Assembly (NCBI RefSeq): GCF_031457275.1
Contig: NZ_JAVDWH010000001.1
Location: forward strand, 1,922,001-1,986,000
Direction: 5' to 3'
DNA from: Aeromicrobium panaciterrae
GTDB lineage: Bacteria > Actinomycetota > Actinomycetes > Propionibacteriales > Nocardioidaceae
DNA: 64,000 bases
Shown: positions 40,787 through 50,234 of the stretch, in pieces
Numbering within the stretch: position 1 is the stretch's first letter
Layout of the letters: each line of letters starts with the position of its first letter
Notes under the pieces: model-generated
Told to the model about the DNA's origin: nothing
What the model saw: the letters and a program-made list of their open reading frames with translations, nothing else
Database searches by the model: none
Program-made: the position numbers and the translations under genes

Positions 40787-41588
40787 AACGGTGCTGCAAG
40801 GCGGGGTGCGCACCTGCGGCCACGAGGTCGGCAACGCTGGCACGCGGGTCGTCATCACGGACGAGCGTTTCGCCGACCAGCACGACATGAGCACCCCATT
40901 TGGCGTACTCGATGACGTCATGCGGACCGCGTACGCCGGACTCGGCAACCTTGACCACAGTGTCGGGAAGTCGGGGCGAGAGGCGCTCGAACGTACGCAT
41001 GTCGATCTCGAGAGTCTTGAGGTTGCGAGCGTTGACGCCGATCAGTGTGGCTCCGGCATCGACTGCGCGATCGACCTCTTCTTCGTCGTGGACCTCCACG
41101 AGCGGCGTCAGTCCAATCGAGGTGGCGCGTTCGATCAAGCTTTCCAGAACCGTCTGCTCCAGCGCGGCGACGATGAGCAGAGCCATGTCTGCACCCGCTG
41201 CCCGGGCTTCCCAGAGCTGGTAGGAGGTCGTGATGAAGTCTTTGCGGAGCACTGGGATGTCAACAGTCCCGCGTACGGCACGCAGATCGTCGAGCGTCCC
41301 ACCAAATCGGCGCTGCTCCGTGAGCACGCTGATTGCGGCTGCTCCACCGGCGGCATAGTCGGCCGCGAGTGCTGCTGGATCCTTGATCGTGGCGAGTGGC
41401 CCCTTGCTCGGGCTCGACCGTTTGACCTCGGCGATGACTGACACGCCATCGGCACGGAAAGCCGGCATGGGGTCGAGTGCAGGGTGCTGGCGCGAGGCTT
41501 GCTGCTTGAGATCGTCGAGCGACGTCTGCTCCATGCGTTGCTGGAGGTCCTCAGCCGCGCCGGCGAGGATGTCATCGAGCACCGACAT
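40782..41588 (-). CDS. trpC: Indole-3-glycerol phosphate synthase
   Basis: 268 aa TIM barrel. The conserved strands are [18 protein letters not shown] (catalytic Lys), [62 protein letters not shown] and [12 protein letters not shown]. It precedes trpB and trpA; trpD and trpE are not in the window, and the trpF function is expected from PriA at 51.7 kb. AGGGGAGG lies four to five bases before the ATG. Confidence 0.97.
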   Translation of the reverse strand: MSVLDDILAGAAEDLQQRMEQTSLDDLKQQASRQHPALDPMPAFRADGVSVIAEVKRSSPSKGPLATIKDPAALAADYAAGGAAAISVLTEQRRFGGTLDDLRAVRGTVDIPVLRKDFITTSYQLWEARAAGADMALLIVAALEQTVLESLIERATSIGLTPLVEVHDEEEVDRAVDAGATLIGVNARNLKTLEIDMRTFERLSPRLPDTVVKVAESGVRGPHDVIEYAKWGAHVVLVGETLVRDDDPRASVADLVAAGAHPALQHRW

Positions 41589-41681
41589 GGAACCTCCCCT
41601 TCGACCGTTGGCGTTCGCATTTCAAGAGTAGACCCGCTGGATCGGCATGCCAGTTCGGGGTTCCCACACACACATGATCAC

Positions 41682-41696
41682 TACTCTTTGCGCATG
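41682..41696 (+). promoter_or_regulatory. Leaderless promoter of the first DUF4190-like gene
   Basis: TACTCT, six bases (TTGCGC), then ATG at 41694. Confidence 0.5.
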
Positions 41697-42068
41697 ACCA
41701 CAAGCGACGACCAGCCGACTCCTGGCGAGCTTCCCGACTACGGATCGGTTCCGCCGCGGACTCCCGGTACGCCCTCCGCGTCCGACGCCGTGTTCATGCA
41801 GAACAAGAAGGCGTCGTGGTCGCTAGTTCTGGGTATCGTCGGCCTCCTCGGCCTGTGCTGCACCATCGGAGGCTTCCTCGGCATTCCTGCAATCGTTCTG
41901 GGCATCATCGGGCGCAGCGAGATCCAGGCATCGAACGGAATCCAGACCGGCTCCGGCATGGCAACAGCCGGCATCGTGACCGGCGCGATCGCCGCCCTGG
42001 CCGCGATCGCCATGATCATCGTCTTCGCCATCGACGGCTCGATCACCGGGAACATCACCGTCGGCTGA
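41694..42068 (+). CDS. DUF4190-like small membrane protein 1
   Basis: 124 aa. A polar proline-rich N-terminus (DYGSVPPRTPGTPSASDAV) precedes QNKKASWSLVLGIVGLLGLCCTIGGFLGIPAIVLGIIGRSEI and a second helix ATAGIVTGAIAALAAIAMIIVFAI, the two-helix DUF4190 pattern with the conserved G-R-x-E-I loop. Function unknown. It is the first of three adjacent relatives and shares with the second the opening MTT-x-DDQ and the SYGSVPP motif. Confidence 0.85.
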   Translation: MTTSDDQPTPGELPDYGSVPPRTPGTPSASDAVFMQNKKASWSLVLGIVGLLGLCCTIGGFLGIPAIVLGIIGRSEIQASNGIQTGSGMATAGIVTGAIAALAAIAMIIVFAIDGSITGNITVG

Positions 42069-42104
42069 CCATCACAGCAGGGTTTCGGATCGGCCACGAA
42101 TCAC

Positions 42105-42119
42105 TATGCTCGCGTCATG
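42105..42119 (+). promoter_or_regulatory. Leaderless promoter of the second DUF4190-like gene
   Basis: TATGCT, six bases (CGCGTC), then ATG at 42117. The surrounding CACTATGCTCGCG is repeated exactly upstream of the third gene. Confidence 0.55.
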
Positions 42120-42503
42120 ACGACCAACGATGACCAGAACCAGACCACGAGCGGCCTGCCCAGCTACGGATCGGTCCCACCGCCGCCCGAAGGCTCATAC
42201 ACCCCGCCGCCTCCGCCGCCTGGCGCACCGGCTCCCGGTGGGTACGGAGGAATTCCCCAGCAGAACAAGAAGGCACTCTGGTCGATGATCCTCGGAATCG
42301 TCGGCATCGTCTGCTGCGGCTTCCTCGCCGGTATCCCCGCATTGATCCTGGGCAACCAGGCGAAGCAGGAGATCGCGGCGTCCGGCGGCACGCAGACTGG
42401 CGAGGGCATGGCCAAGGCCGGCGTCATCCTCGGCATCATTGCGATTGTCTTCGGTGTCATCAGCGTCATCTTGTTCGCTACGGGAAACTTCTCGTACAGC
42501 TGA
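42117..42503 (+). CDS. DUF4190-like small membrane protein 2
   Basis: 128 aa. The N-terminal 50 residues are Pro/Gly-rich (SYGSVPPPPEGSYTPPPPPPGAPAPGGYGG), then QNKKALWSMILGIVGIVCCGFLAGIPALILGNQAKQEI and AKAGVILGIIAIVFGVISVILFAT form the DUF4190 two-helix unit. Clear paralog of the 41.7-kb protein. Function unknown; related proteins are thought to sit in the membrane with the proline tail in the cytoplasm. Confidence 0.88.
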   Translation: MTTNDDQNQTTSGLPSYGSVPPPPEGSYTPPPPPPGAPAPGGYGGIPQQNKKALWSMILGIVGIVCCGFLAGIPALILGNQAKQEIAASGGTQTGEGMAKAGVILGIIAIVFGVISVILFATGNFSYS

Positions 42504-42532
42504 CGCGAATCTCCGGGTTTCAAACCGATCAC

Positions 42533-42604
42533 TATGCTCGCGGCATGACGTCCTCGGGTCACAACGCGTACGAGGTGTTGCGTGGGCAGTCGGTAGTTCC
42601 GTGA
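42533..42604 (+). promoter_or_regulatory. Leaderless start and 19-codon ORF preceding the third DUF4190-like gene
   Basis: TATGCT (42533-42538), six bases (CGCGGC), ATG at 42545, as in the two sister genes. But this ATG opens MTSSGHNAYEVLRGQSVVP and stops at TGA 42602-42604, overlapping the GTG of the main frame (GTGA). It is either a short coupled leader ORF or the original N-terminus separated by a frameshift. Confidence 0.5.
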
Positions 42605-42894
42605 CGTCTGAACCTGTGCCGTCGTCGGATCCACCAGCTGGCGGTGATCGCCGTCCGGTCAACCGCAAGGCGATCTACAGCGTGATCTGCGGCTTCGGAG
42701 CGTTTCTAGTGCTGTGGGTGTTCCCGTTTGGTGCATTTGCCCTGGGTGTCCCCGCCGTCACGACCGGCGTGCACGGTCGTCGCGAGATCAAACTGTCCCG
42801 TGGTTCCGAACGAGGCGACACTGTTGCGATCGCGGGGCTCACTGCTGGAGCCACCACGCTCTTCCTCCTGGTGCTGACGCTGGTTCTGCCCTAA
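42601..42894 (+). CDS. DUF4190-like small membrane protein 3 (N-terminus possibly frameshifted)
   Basis: 97 aa from the GTG at 42601: a short polar start (TSEPVPSSDPPAGGDRRPVN) followed by RKAIYSVICGFGAFLVLWVFPFGAFALGVPAVTTGVHGRREI and a second helix AIAGLTAGATTLFLLVLTLVL, matching the two paralogs. It is 27-31 residues shorter than they are. Joining the preceding 19-codon frame by a frameshift would restore the usual length, so the gene may be slightly broken, programmed, or affected by a sequencing error. Its stop overlaps the opposing DUF2752 stop by 4 bp. Confidence 0.7.
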   Translation: MTSEPVPSSDPPAGGDRRPVNRKAIYSVICGFGAFLVLWVFPFGAFALGVPAVTTGVHGRREIKLSRGSERGDTVAIAGLTAGATTLFLLVLTLVLP

Positions 42895-43313
42895 GGCATG
42901 AGCCAGGAGCCGAACGGCAAATTGCGCACGACTCCGAACACCACGAACGCAGCGAGCACGACGATCCCGATCCGCGTCGACAGGACGATCATCGGACCGT
43001 CGCGGCCGCGCAGTCGTCTAACGACCCAGAGCACCCAAGCCACAGCCAGCACTCCAACGAGCGCTACGGCCATTACGTTGCTGCTGACAGCACCGACGAA
43101 ATCCCCGCGGGTGAGGTTGTTGATGGCACGCAAGCCACCACAGCCCGGGCAGGGGCGACCGGTCAGCTCGAGGAACGGGCAGAAGCCGTACGAACCTGAG
43201 CCGTGCGGGTCGTGGAAATGCAGCAGCGTGAACGCGCCAAGCCCGACAGCGCCAGCGATGGCCGGATCACGCAGCGACGCGCGCCGCGTGACCGAGGCCA
43301 TCGAGGAACTCAC
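42891..43313 (-). CDS. DUF2752 membrane protein
   Basis: 140 aa. The family core is FCPFLELTGRPCPGCGGLRAINNLTRGDFVGAVSSNVMAV, with four cysteine-type positions in FCPF...CPGCG and the conserved L-T-R-G-D-F. Three helices are seen. Function unknown. I took the GTG at 43313, which overlaps the RDD gene stop as GTGA; an ATG at 43301 four codons later is the alternative. Confidence 0.85.
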   Translation of the reverse strand: MSSSMASVTRRASLRDPAIAGAVGLGAFTLLHFHDPHGSGSYGFCPFLELTGRPCPGCGGLRAINNLTRGDFVGAVSSNVMAVALVGVLAVAWVLWVVRRLRGRDGPMIVLSTRIGIVVLAAFVVFGVVRNLPFGSWLMP

Positions 43314-43936
43314 TTCTTGACGACGACCGAGCTGACGATCATGTCGTGCCACGTCTGGTGCTTCTTGTCCCAGAGCGGCCACAGGTAGTTGAGGAAGCAG
43401 GCCTGGCCAAGAATCGAGCTGAGGATCCAGCGCAGGAATGCCATGCCAGCACCGAGGAACTGCCCGGTGTCGGCCTTCACGACCTGGATTCCGAGCATCG
43501 ACTTGCCGACGGTCTGGCCCTTGCGGCCCTGTCGGAACACGGTGTTCCAGAGGCCGAACGCGAGTACGGCCAGGATGCCGAGACCCAGGATCACGATGCC
43601 CAGTGGGTCCACGCCTCCGGTGATCTCGTCAGTCAATGGATCGGTCTCAACGTCCTTGAACGCCAAGATGGTTCCGATGGCGATCGGCACGATGCCGATG
43701 ACCATGCCGATGAGCCCGTCCAGGATGCTCGCACCCACGCGTGACCACCAGCCGGCGTACTCACCCCACGGGGAAGCCTGCGGCGTGACACCGTACGTCT
43801 GCTGCGGGGGCGGCTGATAGCCCGGAGGCGGAGGGGGCTGATAGCCAGGGGGCGGAGGAACTTGACCTCCAGCCGGAGGAGGAACCGTCGGCTGCTCAGG
43901 ACCTGGGTAAGCGGGGTACTCCGGTGGCTGGGTCAT
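43310..43936 (-). CDS. RDD family membrane protein with proline-rich N-terminus
   Basis: 208 aa. Residues 1-60 are Pro/Tyr/Gly repeats (PPPPGYQPPPPPGYQPPPQQTYG). The RDD domain follows: EYAGWWSRVGASILDGLIGMVIGIV (the Arg and Asp of the family name), GKSMLGIQVVKADTG and the C-terminal WDKKHQTWHDMIVSSVVVKK. Three to four helices. RDD proteins are of varied or unknown function, some being sodium antiporters. ATG at 43936 follows AAGGGCGAG. Confidence 0.88.
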   Translation of the reverse strand: MTQPPEYPAYPGPEQPTVPPPAGGQVPPPPGYQPPPPPGYQPPPQQTYGVTPQASPWGEYAGWWSRVGASILDGLIGMVIGIVPIAIGTILAFKDVETDPLTDEITGGVDPLGIVILGLGILAVLAFGLWNTVFRQGRKGQTVGKSMLGIQVVKADTGQFLGAGMAFLRWILSSILGQACFLNYLWPLWDKKHQTWHDMIVSSVVVKK

Positions 43937-43977
43937 GATCTCGCCCTTCTCGCTTCGGATGACGAATCGTGCAGGAG

Positions 43978-44178
43978 TCAGTGGTGTTCGGCCGCGCGGT
44001 CTACTCCGTAGCCAGCAGCTGCCATTGCCTTGCCCACGAGGCCGGACAGCAATGTAATGGCGCAACCGATCGTGAACAGGACCCAGTTGGGATCGGGGAC
44101 CAACGCGACTCCGCCGATGGTGATGCCGACAAGACACAACAGAACTGCGGTCCAGGCGGCGGGCGATGATCCGTGCAT
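43978..44178 (-). CDS. Small HGxxP-motif membrane protein (DUF6704-like)
   Basis: 66 aa, two helices. It starts MHGSSPAAWTAVLLCLVGITIGGVALVPDPNWVLFTIGCAITLLSGLVGKAMAAAG. The HGxSPAAWT opening and the final GKAMAAAGYG are hallmarks of a small actinobacterial family found in trp regions. ATG at 44178 follows GAGGAG. Function unknown; its conservation beside trp genes suggests a link to that pathway or to the neighbouring membrane proteins. Confidence 0.85.
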   Translation of the reverse strand: MHGSSPAAWTAVLLCLVGITIGGVALVPDPNWVLFTIGCAITLLSGLVGKAMAAAGYGVDRAAEHH

Positions 44179-44211
44179 GATTCTCCTCGTGAGTCGTGAA
44201 CTTGGCTCAGA

Positions 44212-44790
44212 CTACTGGGTCGGATCCCGACCCTCATCCAATGCCTTCCACATGTCGTGGTCATCCTGAGTTTGCTGGGCGCTCGGGCGTACGGGAGGCG
44301 CGTCGTAGCGGCTACTCATCGTCGGCCAGAGCGGGGCCAAGCGTGCCGTGATGGCACCGAGAATCGCGGCCAGAACGAATGCCGCTATGGCAAGGAGCGA
44401 CCACGCCGCCTCACGGACCGTGTCGGGGTGGTTGTCACCCGTGAAGGCCGGCGACTTCTCGACCGCAGCAGTCAGCGTGTCGTCCAACGCATCACCGCCC
44501 ATGACAATGATCGCGATCCCCACGAGGGCCACGAGCACGGTGAAGATGCCGACCACGCGGCGTATGCGCTTCGACGCCGCCAAGATCGCCAGCGCTGAAG
44601 CGATGATGACCAAGGCCAATGCTGAGGCGAGAGGGTGCGCGTCCGAGCCAGTCGCCGAGACTTTGTCGGTCGTCAGTCCTTCGGCCACAACCTTTGAGTC
44701 GGCCCAGGTGCGGCCGAGCGCCCAGAACGCCAGTCCCCCGGCAGCCAGCGTGCCGAGCACGACCGGTGCGTAGAGGCGTCGCGGAGTCAC
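44212..44790 (-). CDS. Trp-region conserved membrane protein (Trp_oprn_chp)
   Basis: 192 aa, four helices. The opening [26 protein letters not shown] is the family's conserved first helix, followed by the outer loop [32 protein letters not shown] and a polar C-terminus. This family is found next to trp genes in many actinobacteria, usually right after trpE. Here the GTG start overlaps the hisI stop (GTGA), with no trpE between. Confidence 0.88.
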   Translation of the reverse strand: MTPRRLYAPVVLGTLAAGGLAFWALGRTWADSKVVAEGLTTDKVSATGSDAHPLASALALVIIASALAILAASKRIRRVVGIFTVLVALVGIAIIVMGGDALDDTLTAAVEKSPAFTGDNHPDTVREAAWSLLAIAAFVLAAILGAITARLAPLWPTMSSRYDAPPVRPSAQQTQDDHDMWKALDEGRDPTQ

Positions 44791-45125
44791 AACAACTGGT
44801 CCGCGTCGAAACAGGTGCGGTCTCCCGTGTGACAGGCAGGGCCGGTCTGATCGACGATCACGAGAAGCGTGTCGCCGTCACAGTCGAGGCGCACCTCGCG
44901 AACTGCCTGGGTATTGCCTGACGTCTCGCCCTTGACCCAGTAGTCCTGTCGGCTGCGGCTCCAGAAGGTGCCGCGCCCCGTTGTCAGGGTGCGATGCAGT
45001 GCCTCATCATCCATCCAGCCGACCATGAGCACGTCATGGCTCTCGGCATCCTGGACGACTGCGGGCACAAGGCCATCTGCATCGCGCTTGAGGCGCGAAG
45101 CGATGGCTGGATCAAGGGAGCTCAC
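44787..45125 (-). CDS. hisI: Phosphoribosyl-AMP cyclohydrolase
   Basis: 112 aa, a stand-alone HisI without the HisE pyrophosphatase domain. It opens the adenine ring of PR-AMP in histidine synthesis. Conserved pieces are [48 protein letters not shown], and the metal-binding [11 protein letters not shown] and [14 protein letters not shown] at 45125 chosen because the family begins there; the longer frame is a shadow of the ABC gene. Confidence 0.95.
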   Translation of the reverse strand: MSSLDPAIASRLKRDADGLVPAVVQDAESHDVLMVGWMDDEALHRTLTTGRGTFWSRSRQDYWVKGETSGNTQAVREVRLDCDGDTLLVIVDQTGPACHTGDRTCFDADQLL

Positions 45126-45138
45126 GGTGTCCAGTCTG

Positions 45139-46962
45139 TCAGGCGGGCTCGACAGCGGTGTGCGAGGCAAGTGATGCCTGCGCGATCCAGCTCGCGTGAA
45201 GGCGTTCGTAGACGCCGCCCGCCGTGACGAGCTGAGCATGGGTACCGTCCTCGACCAGCTGGCCGGCGTCGAACACCAGGACCCGATCGGCGTTCTCTGC
45301 CGTCGAGAGTCGGTGGGCGATGGTCACGCTGGTACGACCTTCGAGCAGTCGGTCGAGGGCGCGGGTCGCGCGGAGCTCGGTCTGCGGATCGACCGCGCTC
45401 GTCGCTTCGTCGAGCACGATGAAATCGGGATTGGCCAAGGCCGAACGTACGAGCGCGACGAGCTGGCGTTCGCCAGCGGACAACGACTCGCCTCGCTGAC
45501 CGACCTCGCTGTCGAGCCCGCGCGGCAGGGTCGCGTACCAATCGGCGAGACCCAGGTCATTGATGACGTCACTGAGCTCGGCGTCCGTGGCGTCCTGCTT
45601 GCCGTAGAGGAGATTGGCGCGAAGCGTGGCGTCGAACAGGAACCCTTCCTGCGGCACCATCAGGATGTGTTTGCGCAGTTCCTCAAAAGAGACCGTGCTG
45701 ATGTCCTGCCACTCCCCTGACGGAGTGCCGAGTCTGACGGAACCTGTCGTCGGATCCATCAGCCTCGTGAGCAACTTGGCAAACGTCGTCTTGCCCGATC
45801 CGGTCTCACCGACAATGGCCACGCGCTGCTCGGGCTCGATGGTGACTTCGATGCCCTTGAGTACGTCGGGACCATCCGGGTAGGCAAACGTCACCGTGTC
45901 GAAGTGAGCTCCCAGCGTGCCGCCGGGAAGCGAGACGCCGGTGTTGCCCGGATCGACGACGTCTGCGGGCGTGTCGAGCAGCTCGATGACACGACGCCAG
46001 GACGCGATGGCGTTCTGCGCGTCGGTCAACACCTGTGTTGCCATCTGCACCGGTCCGACGAGCAAACCCACGAGGAATGCGAACGCGATCACGGTGCCGA
46101 TTGACAGGTCGCCGCGTACGCCGAGGATCACGCCGAAGGCGATGACTCCAGCGTTGGCGAGTCCGCCAGCAAGACCTGCGGAGGCGAAGGTGACGGCAAC
46201 GAGGCGCTGAGCTTTGACGTTGGCGTCGAGGTTGCCTTTGATGCCGGCATCAACGCGCTCCTGCGTACGGCGTTCGATCGCGTAGGCACGAACCACTGAT
46301 GCACCAACGACGGGCTCGGCGATGACGGCCAGCATCTCGCCGACCGTCCGGCGAACGATGTCGTATGCACGGCTCAACCGATCGGCGAACCACTTGAGAC
46401 TGATGAACAGCGGCAGGAACGTCACGAGCACCACGACGGTGAGCTGCCACGAGTAATAGGCCATGATCGCGGTCGCGACGATGATCTGACCGACGCTGAC
46501 GACCAGCATGATTCCGGTGAACTGCAAGAACTGTGAGATCTGGTCGATGTCGGAGGTCACCCGCGATACGAGGACTCCGCGACGTTCAGCATTCTGCGTC
46601 AGCATCGACAGGTCGTGAACGTGGCGGAACGCGTCGACGCGCATCTGTGCCAGTCCAGTTTCGCTCGCGACGAACAGGCGTACGCGCATCCAGTAGGCGA
46701 TCAGACCCGTCACGACGATCAAAAGCGCGGCACCAGCGAGGTACCAGGCGACGTCGCTCAACCGTGTCTCGCCACCATCACCTAAGCCAGAGTCGACAGT
46801 GACCTGGATCAGGATCGGGACGACCGAGCCGCCGATCGTACTCAGCATCGCGAGCACCAACGTCAGGCCAAGTCCGTCCTTGATCGCCGGTGACAGGGAG
46901 AGCCCGCGACGGACAATCGCCATACCGGTCAGGCGATCTGCCTCAGCGGTGATTTCGCTCAT
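45139..46962 (-). CDS. ABC exporter half-transporter, catalytic-Glu partner
   Basis: 607 aa. Six-helix exporter domain (residues 1-330), then an ATPase: Walker [14 protein letters not shown], signature replaced by LSAGERQ (about residue 496; normal is LSGGQ), Walker [13 protein letters not shown] with the catalytic Glu, switch His in TIAHRLST. It overlaps its partner by 4 bp and has the same length. The pair form a heterodimer in which the functional ATP site uses this subunit's Walker motifs and the partner's signature. Substrate unknown. Confidence 0.92.
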   Translation of the reverse strand: MSEITAEADRLTGMAIVRRGLSLSPAIKDGLGLTLVLAMLSTIGGSVVPILIQVTVDSGLGDGGETRLSDVAWYLAGAALLIVVTGLIAYWMRVRLFVASETGLAQMRVDAFRHVHDLSMLTQNAERRGVLVSRVTSDIDQISQFLQFTGIMLVVSVGQIIVATAIMAYYSWQLTVVVLVTFLPLFISLKWFADRLSRAYDIVRRTVGEMLAVIAEPVVGASVVRAYAIERRTQERVDAGIKGNLDANVKAQRLVAVTFASAGLAGGLANAGVIAFGVILGVRGDLSIGTVIAFAFLVGLLVGPVQMATQVLTDAQNAIASWRRVIELLDTPADVVDPGNTGVSLPGGTLGAHFDTVTFAYPDGPDVLKGIEVTIEPEQRVAIVGETGSGKTTFAKLLTRLMDPTTGSVRLGTPSGEWQDISTVSFEELRKHILMVPQEGFLFDATLRANLLYGKQDATDAELSDVINDLGLADWYATLPRGLDSEVGQRGESLSAGERQLVALVRSALANPDFIVLDEATSAVDPQTELRATRALDRLLEGRTSVTIAHRLSTAENADRVLVFDAGQLVEDGTHAQLVTAGGVYERLHASWIAQASLASHTAVEPA

Positions 46963-48782
46963 GACAGTGCCTCCCTCGCCTGGTCGTAGGCGTTGACGAG
47001 GTTGCGGTAGTCGGCCGAACGCGCGATCAGCTCGTCGTGACTGCCTCGCTCCGCGATGACACCGTCGTCGAGGAACACGACCTCATCGGCCAATGCGATA
47101 GTCGCCTTGCGGTAGGCCACCACGAGCACGGTGGGACCGTCGGCATCTGACGTGTGCACCGCGAGTGCCTTGAGGATGCGCTGCTCGACCTCGGGGTCAA
47201 CTGCGCTGGTCGCATCGTCCATCACCAGAAGTCGCGGATTGCGGACGAGCGCGCGGGCCAGCGACAGGCGCTGGCGTTGGCCGCCCGACAAGGTCGTGCC
47301 GCGCTCCCCCAGCTCGCTGTCCAGGCCCCGCGGTAGCGCCGAGACGAATCGATCGGCCTGCACGGTCCGCAGTGCGGCCCATACGTCCTCGTCGGTGTAG
47401 TCACCGCCCAGCGTGACGTTGGCTCGAACGCTGTCGTCGAACAGGAAGGTGCCCTGCGGGACGACTGCGATCGCGCGGGCCAGCTCGTCGTGCGTGAGCT
47501 CACGGATGTCGACACCGTCGACCGAGATCGTGCCGGCGTTGGGATCGACGAGCCGCGTCAGAAGTGAGGTCAGCGTGCTCTTGCCGCTGCCGGTGGCGCC
47601 AACCACAGCGACAACCTTGCCGGGTTCGACTTCGAGATCGATCCCCTTGAGCACGTCACGATCGGTATCCGCGAACTGGAAGGACACGCTCTGTACGTCG
47701 AGTGCAACCGGACCTGAGCCAGGAAGCGAGTCGTCGCCGTACGACATTGAGCCGCGCTCGTCGAGTACTGACTCGACGCGATTCCAGCCGACCACACTGC
47801 GCGGAAGCTCACCCAGTACCCAGCCGATGGCACGTACGGGGAACGCCACGACCGTGAACAGGTAGGCCACCGAGACAACGTCACCCGGATCGGCAGCGCC
47901 GCTGGCGACGCGCCCAACACCGAGAACGATGACCAGCAGAATCCCGAAACTAGGCAGCGCCTCAAGCAATGGATCGAACATGCTGCGAATGCGGCCAGCC
48001 TCGATGTTGGCGTCGCGCAGTTCTTCGGTGACGCGCTTGAATCGCTCAGTCTCATCGGACTCACGGCCCAGCGACTTCACGACCATCGCGCCGTCAAAAG
48101 ACTCATGCGCCACAGCGCTGACGGCTCCGCGCAGCGACTGCGCGTGCGCGACCTTGGGCGACAGCCAGCGTTGGTAGTAGACGTTGATCAAGAACAACGC
48201 CGGGAACACGACCAGACCGACGAGCGTCAGAACGACATCGGCAGCGAGCATCGCGACAATCGCGGCAACCAGCATCGCGATGACGCCGATCGCCATCGGC
48301 AATGGCATGAACACCGCCCAGGCTGCTTCGACGTCGGCGTTGGCGTTGGAGAGCAGCTGCCCCGTGGGATGGCGGTGGTGCCACGACATGGGCAGCGCGA
48401 GGTATTTGCGGGTGACCTTGCGGCGGTAGGTGGCAACGAGTCGGTAGTAGACGATGCCGCCGATCAAGCGTCGACCGATCACGCCGAGCGCACGCAGGAT
48501 GGCTACCGCCATGAACAGTGCGATCGCCGCGAAGAGCGCGCCCTCGGCAACGTCTCCACGCGCAAACGATGGGCGAATGACGTGGTCCGTCGCCCATCCG
48601 AGCACCCAGGCGTCGGCCACGGTCATAGCGCCGAAGACCAACGATCCGATCACCGAGATCGAGAACAGGAACTTCTCGTCACGGATGCCGCGTCCGAGCA
48701 GGCTCACGCCCCGCCTCGTGATGCGGCTGTGGTCGTCAGACCCAAGATCGCCGTCGGGCGTCTCGGTCGTGCTATCGGACAC
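46959..48782 (-). CDS. ABC exporter half-transporter, degenerate-site partner
   Basis: 607 aa. Six-helix domain then ATPase: Walker [14 protein letters not shown], canonical signature [15 protein letters not shown], but Walker B reads [12 protein letters not shown] with Asp in place of the catalytic Glu (about residue 520), and the switch region is VVAYRKAT with no His. This complements the altered signature of the other half, as in heterodimeric exporters of the TM287/288 type. Its start overlaps the hisF stop by 11 bp, placing a transporter inside the histidine string. Substrate unknown. Confidence 0.92.
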   Translation of the reverse strand: MSDSTTETPDGDLGSDDHSRITRRGVSLLGRGIRDEKFLFSISVIGSLVFGAMTVADAWVLGWATDHVIRPSFARGDVAEGALFAAIALFMAVAILRALGVIGRRLIGGIVYYRLVATYRRKVTRKYLALPMSWHHRHPTGQLLSNANADVEAAWAVFMPLPMAIGVIAMLVAAIVAMLAADVVLTLVGLVVFPALFLINVYYQRWLSPKVAHAQSLRGAVSAVAHESFDGAMVVKSLGRESDETERFKRVTEELRDANIEAGRIRSMFDPLLEALPSFGILLVIVLGVGRVASGAADPGDVVSVAYLFTVVAFPVRAIGWVLGELPRSVVGWNRVESVLDERGSMSYGDDSLPGSGPVALDVQSVSFQFADTDRDVLKGIDLEVEPGKVVAVVGATGSGKSTLTSLLTRLVDPNAGTISVDGVDIRELTHDELARAIAVVPQGTFLFDDSVRANVTLGGDYTDEDVWAALRTVQADRFVSALPRGLDSELGERGTTLSGGQRQRLSLARALVRNPRLLVMDDATSAVDPEVEQRILKALAVHTSDADGPTVLVVAYRKATIALADEVVFLDDGVIAERGSHDELIARSADYRNLVNAYDQAREALS

Positions 48783-49533
48783 TATGACCGGCTGCTTGCA
48801 ACGTCTCTTTCACCTGTCTGATGGTCAGCTCGCCGAAGTGGAAAACACTCGCGGCGAGCACGGCGTCAGCACCGGCATCAATGGCCTGCGGGAAGTGCTC
48901 GAGCCGGCCGGCGCCGCCACTCGCAATCAGTGGCACCTGTGTAACGCTGCGGACCGCCCGAATCATTTCCAGGTCGAAGCCATTCTTTGTTCCGTCGGCG
49001 TCCATCGAGTTGAGCAGGATCTCGCCAGCCCCCATCTCGGAGGCAGTACGAGCCCACTCCACAGCATCGAGCCCAGCGGACGTACGACCGCCGTGAGTCG
49101 TGACCTCATAGCCGCTTGGCTGATCAGGACTGCGTCGCGCGTCGACACTCAACACCAGCACCTGGTTGCCAAACCGCTGAGCGATCTCGGCGACCACCTC
49201 AGGCCGGGCGATAGCGGCCGTGTTGATCGCGACCTTGTCGGCTCCGGCGCGCAGGAGTCGGTCGACGTCGTCAGGCGTGCGTACGCCACCGCCTACTGTC
49301 AGCGGGATGAAAACCTCGTCTGCCGTGCGGCCCACCACGTCGTACGTGGTCGAGCGGCTGTCGGAGGATGCCGTGATGTCGAGGAACGTCAGCTCGTCGG
49401 CGCCCTCGCTGTCGTAGACCTTGGCCATCTCGACGGGATCACCCGCATCGCGCAGATCGACGAAGTTGACGCCCTTGACGACTCGGCCGTTGTCGACGTC
49501 CAGGCACGGGATCACACGAACGGCAAGACTCAC
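48772..49533 (-). CDS. hisF: Imidazole glycerol phosphate synthase subunit HisF
   Basis: 253 aa TIM barrel. It uses ammonia delivered by HisH to make imidazole glycerol phosphate and AICAR. The two catalytic aspartates are in [15 protein letters not shown] and [10 protein letters not shown]; phosphate sites are LTVGGGVRT and [12 protein letters not shown]. The GTG start at 49533 has no ribosome site but lies six bases after TACGCT, so it is probably leaderless. Confidence 0.97.
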   Translation of the reverse strand: MSLAVRVIPCLDVDNGRVVKGVNFVDLRDAGDPVEMAKVYDSEGADELTFLDITASSDSRSTTYDVVGRTADEVFIPLTVGGGVRTPDDVDRLLRAGADKVAINTAAIARPEVVAEIAQRFGNQVLVLSVDARRSPDQPSGYEVTTHGGRTSAGLDAVEWARTASEMGAGEILLNSMDADGTKNGFDLEMIRAVRSVTQVPLIASGGAGRLEHFPQAIDAGADAVLAASVFHFGELTIRQVKETLQAAGHSVR

Positions 49534-49545
49534 CCGACGAGCGTA
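49531..49545 (-). promoter_or_regulatory. Leaderless promoter of hisF
   Basis: On the minus strand TACGCT (49545-49540), six bases (CGTCGG), then GTG. The octamer GATACGCT recurs upstream of priA at the same distance. Confidence 0.55.
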
Positions 49546-49571
49546 TCTGCCCGCTCGGACCGTATTTTCAC

Positions 49572-49586
49572 TAGCATCGACGCATG
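49572..49586 (+). promoter_or_regulatory. Leaderless promoter of the paralogous secreted-protein pair
   Basis: TAGCAT (49572-49577), six bases (CGACGC), then ATG at 49584. It is divergent from and only 26 bp away from the hisF -10 box. Confidence 0.55.
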
Positions 49587-50234
49587 TTGACTGGATGGAA
49601 CGCTAAACACACTCTGGCCGCGATTGCGATGCTTCTGGTCTTCGGACTAGTCCTGGTGTTCGCCCTCAACCGCGGTGGCGACGACGACACCCCCGAGGCG
49701 ACGGCGACACCCACCCCAAGCGCGACGACGGTCACCGCCACAACACCGACCGAATCTGAGCCGGCCGAGGATCCGTTCGTTGTGGCGCCCGGTCGTGTTG
49801 GCGCGGCCAAGGTCGGTATGTCGAAGGCTCAGGCCGCCGCCACCGGACAGTTCAACGTTGACGTGGATCACGGACCCGACGACTGTCGCGGGGTCTCCCC
49901 GCTGGAATGGAAACCGTCCTTCGGCACCGGTCTCGATGTATTCGTGGACGACTCCGACAAGATCGCGTCGATGGGCATCAGCGAATCCAGCCCCAAGACG
50001 GCGGAAGGCATCGGCGTCGGCAGCACTCTCAGCCAGGTCAAGGCTGCGTACGAAGACCTCACTCTGGTCGAAGAGGCAGGGTTCGACCAGTCCGGGAACT
50101 ACGTCGTCGTTGGCGACCGCTATCTCGGATTCCTGTACAACGAGAACGCTTTCGATGCGACAAACTCATCGAAGGTGATTTTCATGGAGGTCACCAAGGG
50201 TGACAAGCCAGAGCTGATCCGGGACGGTTGCTGA
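49584..50234 (+). CDS. Membrane-anchored protein of unknown function (paralog A)
   Basis: 216 aa. One N-terminal helix ([21 protein letters not shown]), a Thr/Pro linker, then a 150-residue outer domain: [86 protein letters not shown]. The V-G-M-S/T-x-x-Q-A and G-x-G-V-G-S-T-L-x-x-x-x-A-A-Y blocks recur in the next gene, so the two arose by duplication. I know no function for them. The two genes are joined by TGATG. Confidence 0.85.
   Translation: MLTGWNAKHTLAAIAMLLVFGLVLVFALNRGGDDDTPEATATPTPSATTVTATTPTESEPAEDPFVVAPGRVGAAKVGMSKAQAAATGQFNVDVDHGPDDCRGVSPLEWKPSFGTGLDVFVDDSDKIASMGISESSPKTAEGIGVGSTLSQVKAAYEDLTLVEEAGFDQSGNYVVVGDRYLGFLYNENAFDATNSSKVIFMEVTKGDKPELIRDGC

Noticed and set aside
46959-48782. 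Calling the first ABC half a pseudogene because it lacks the catalytic Glu
   Set aside because: The partner carries the complementary changes, the frame is intact and the genes overlap, which fits a heterodimer with one degenerate site.
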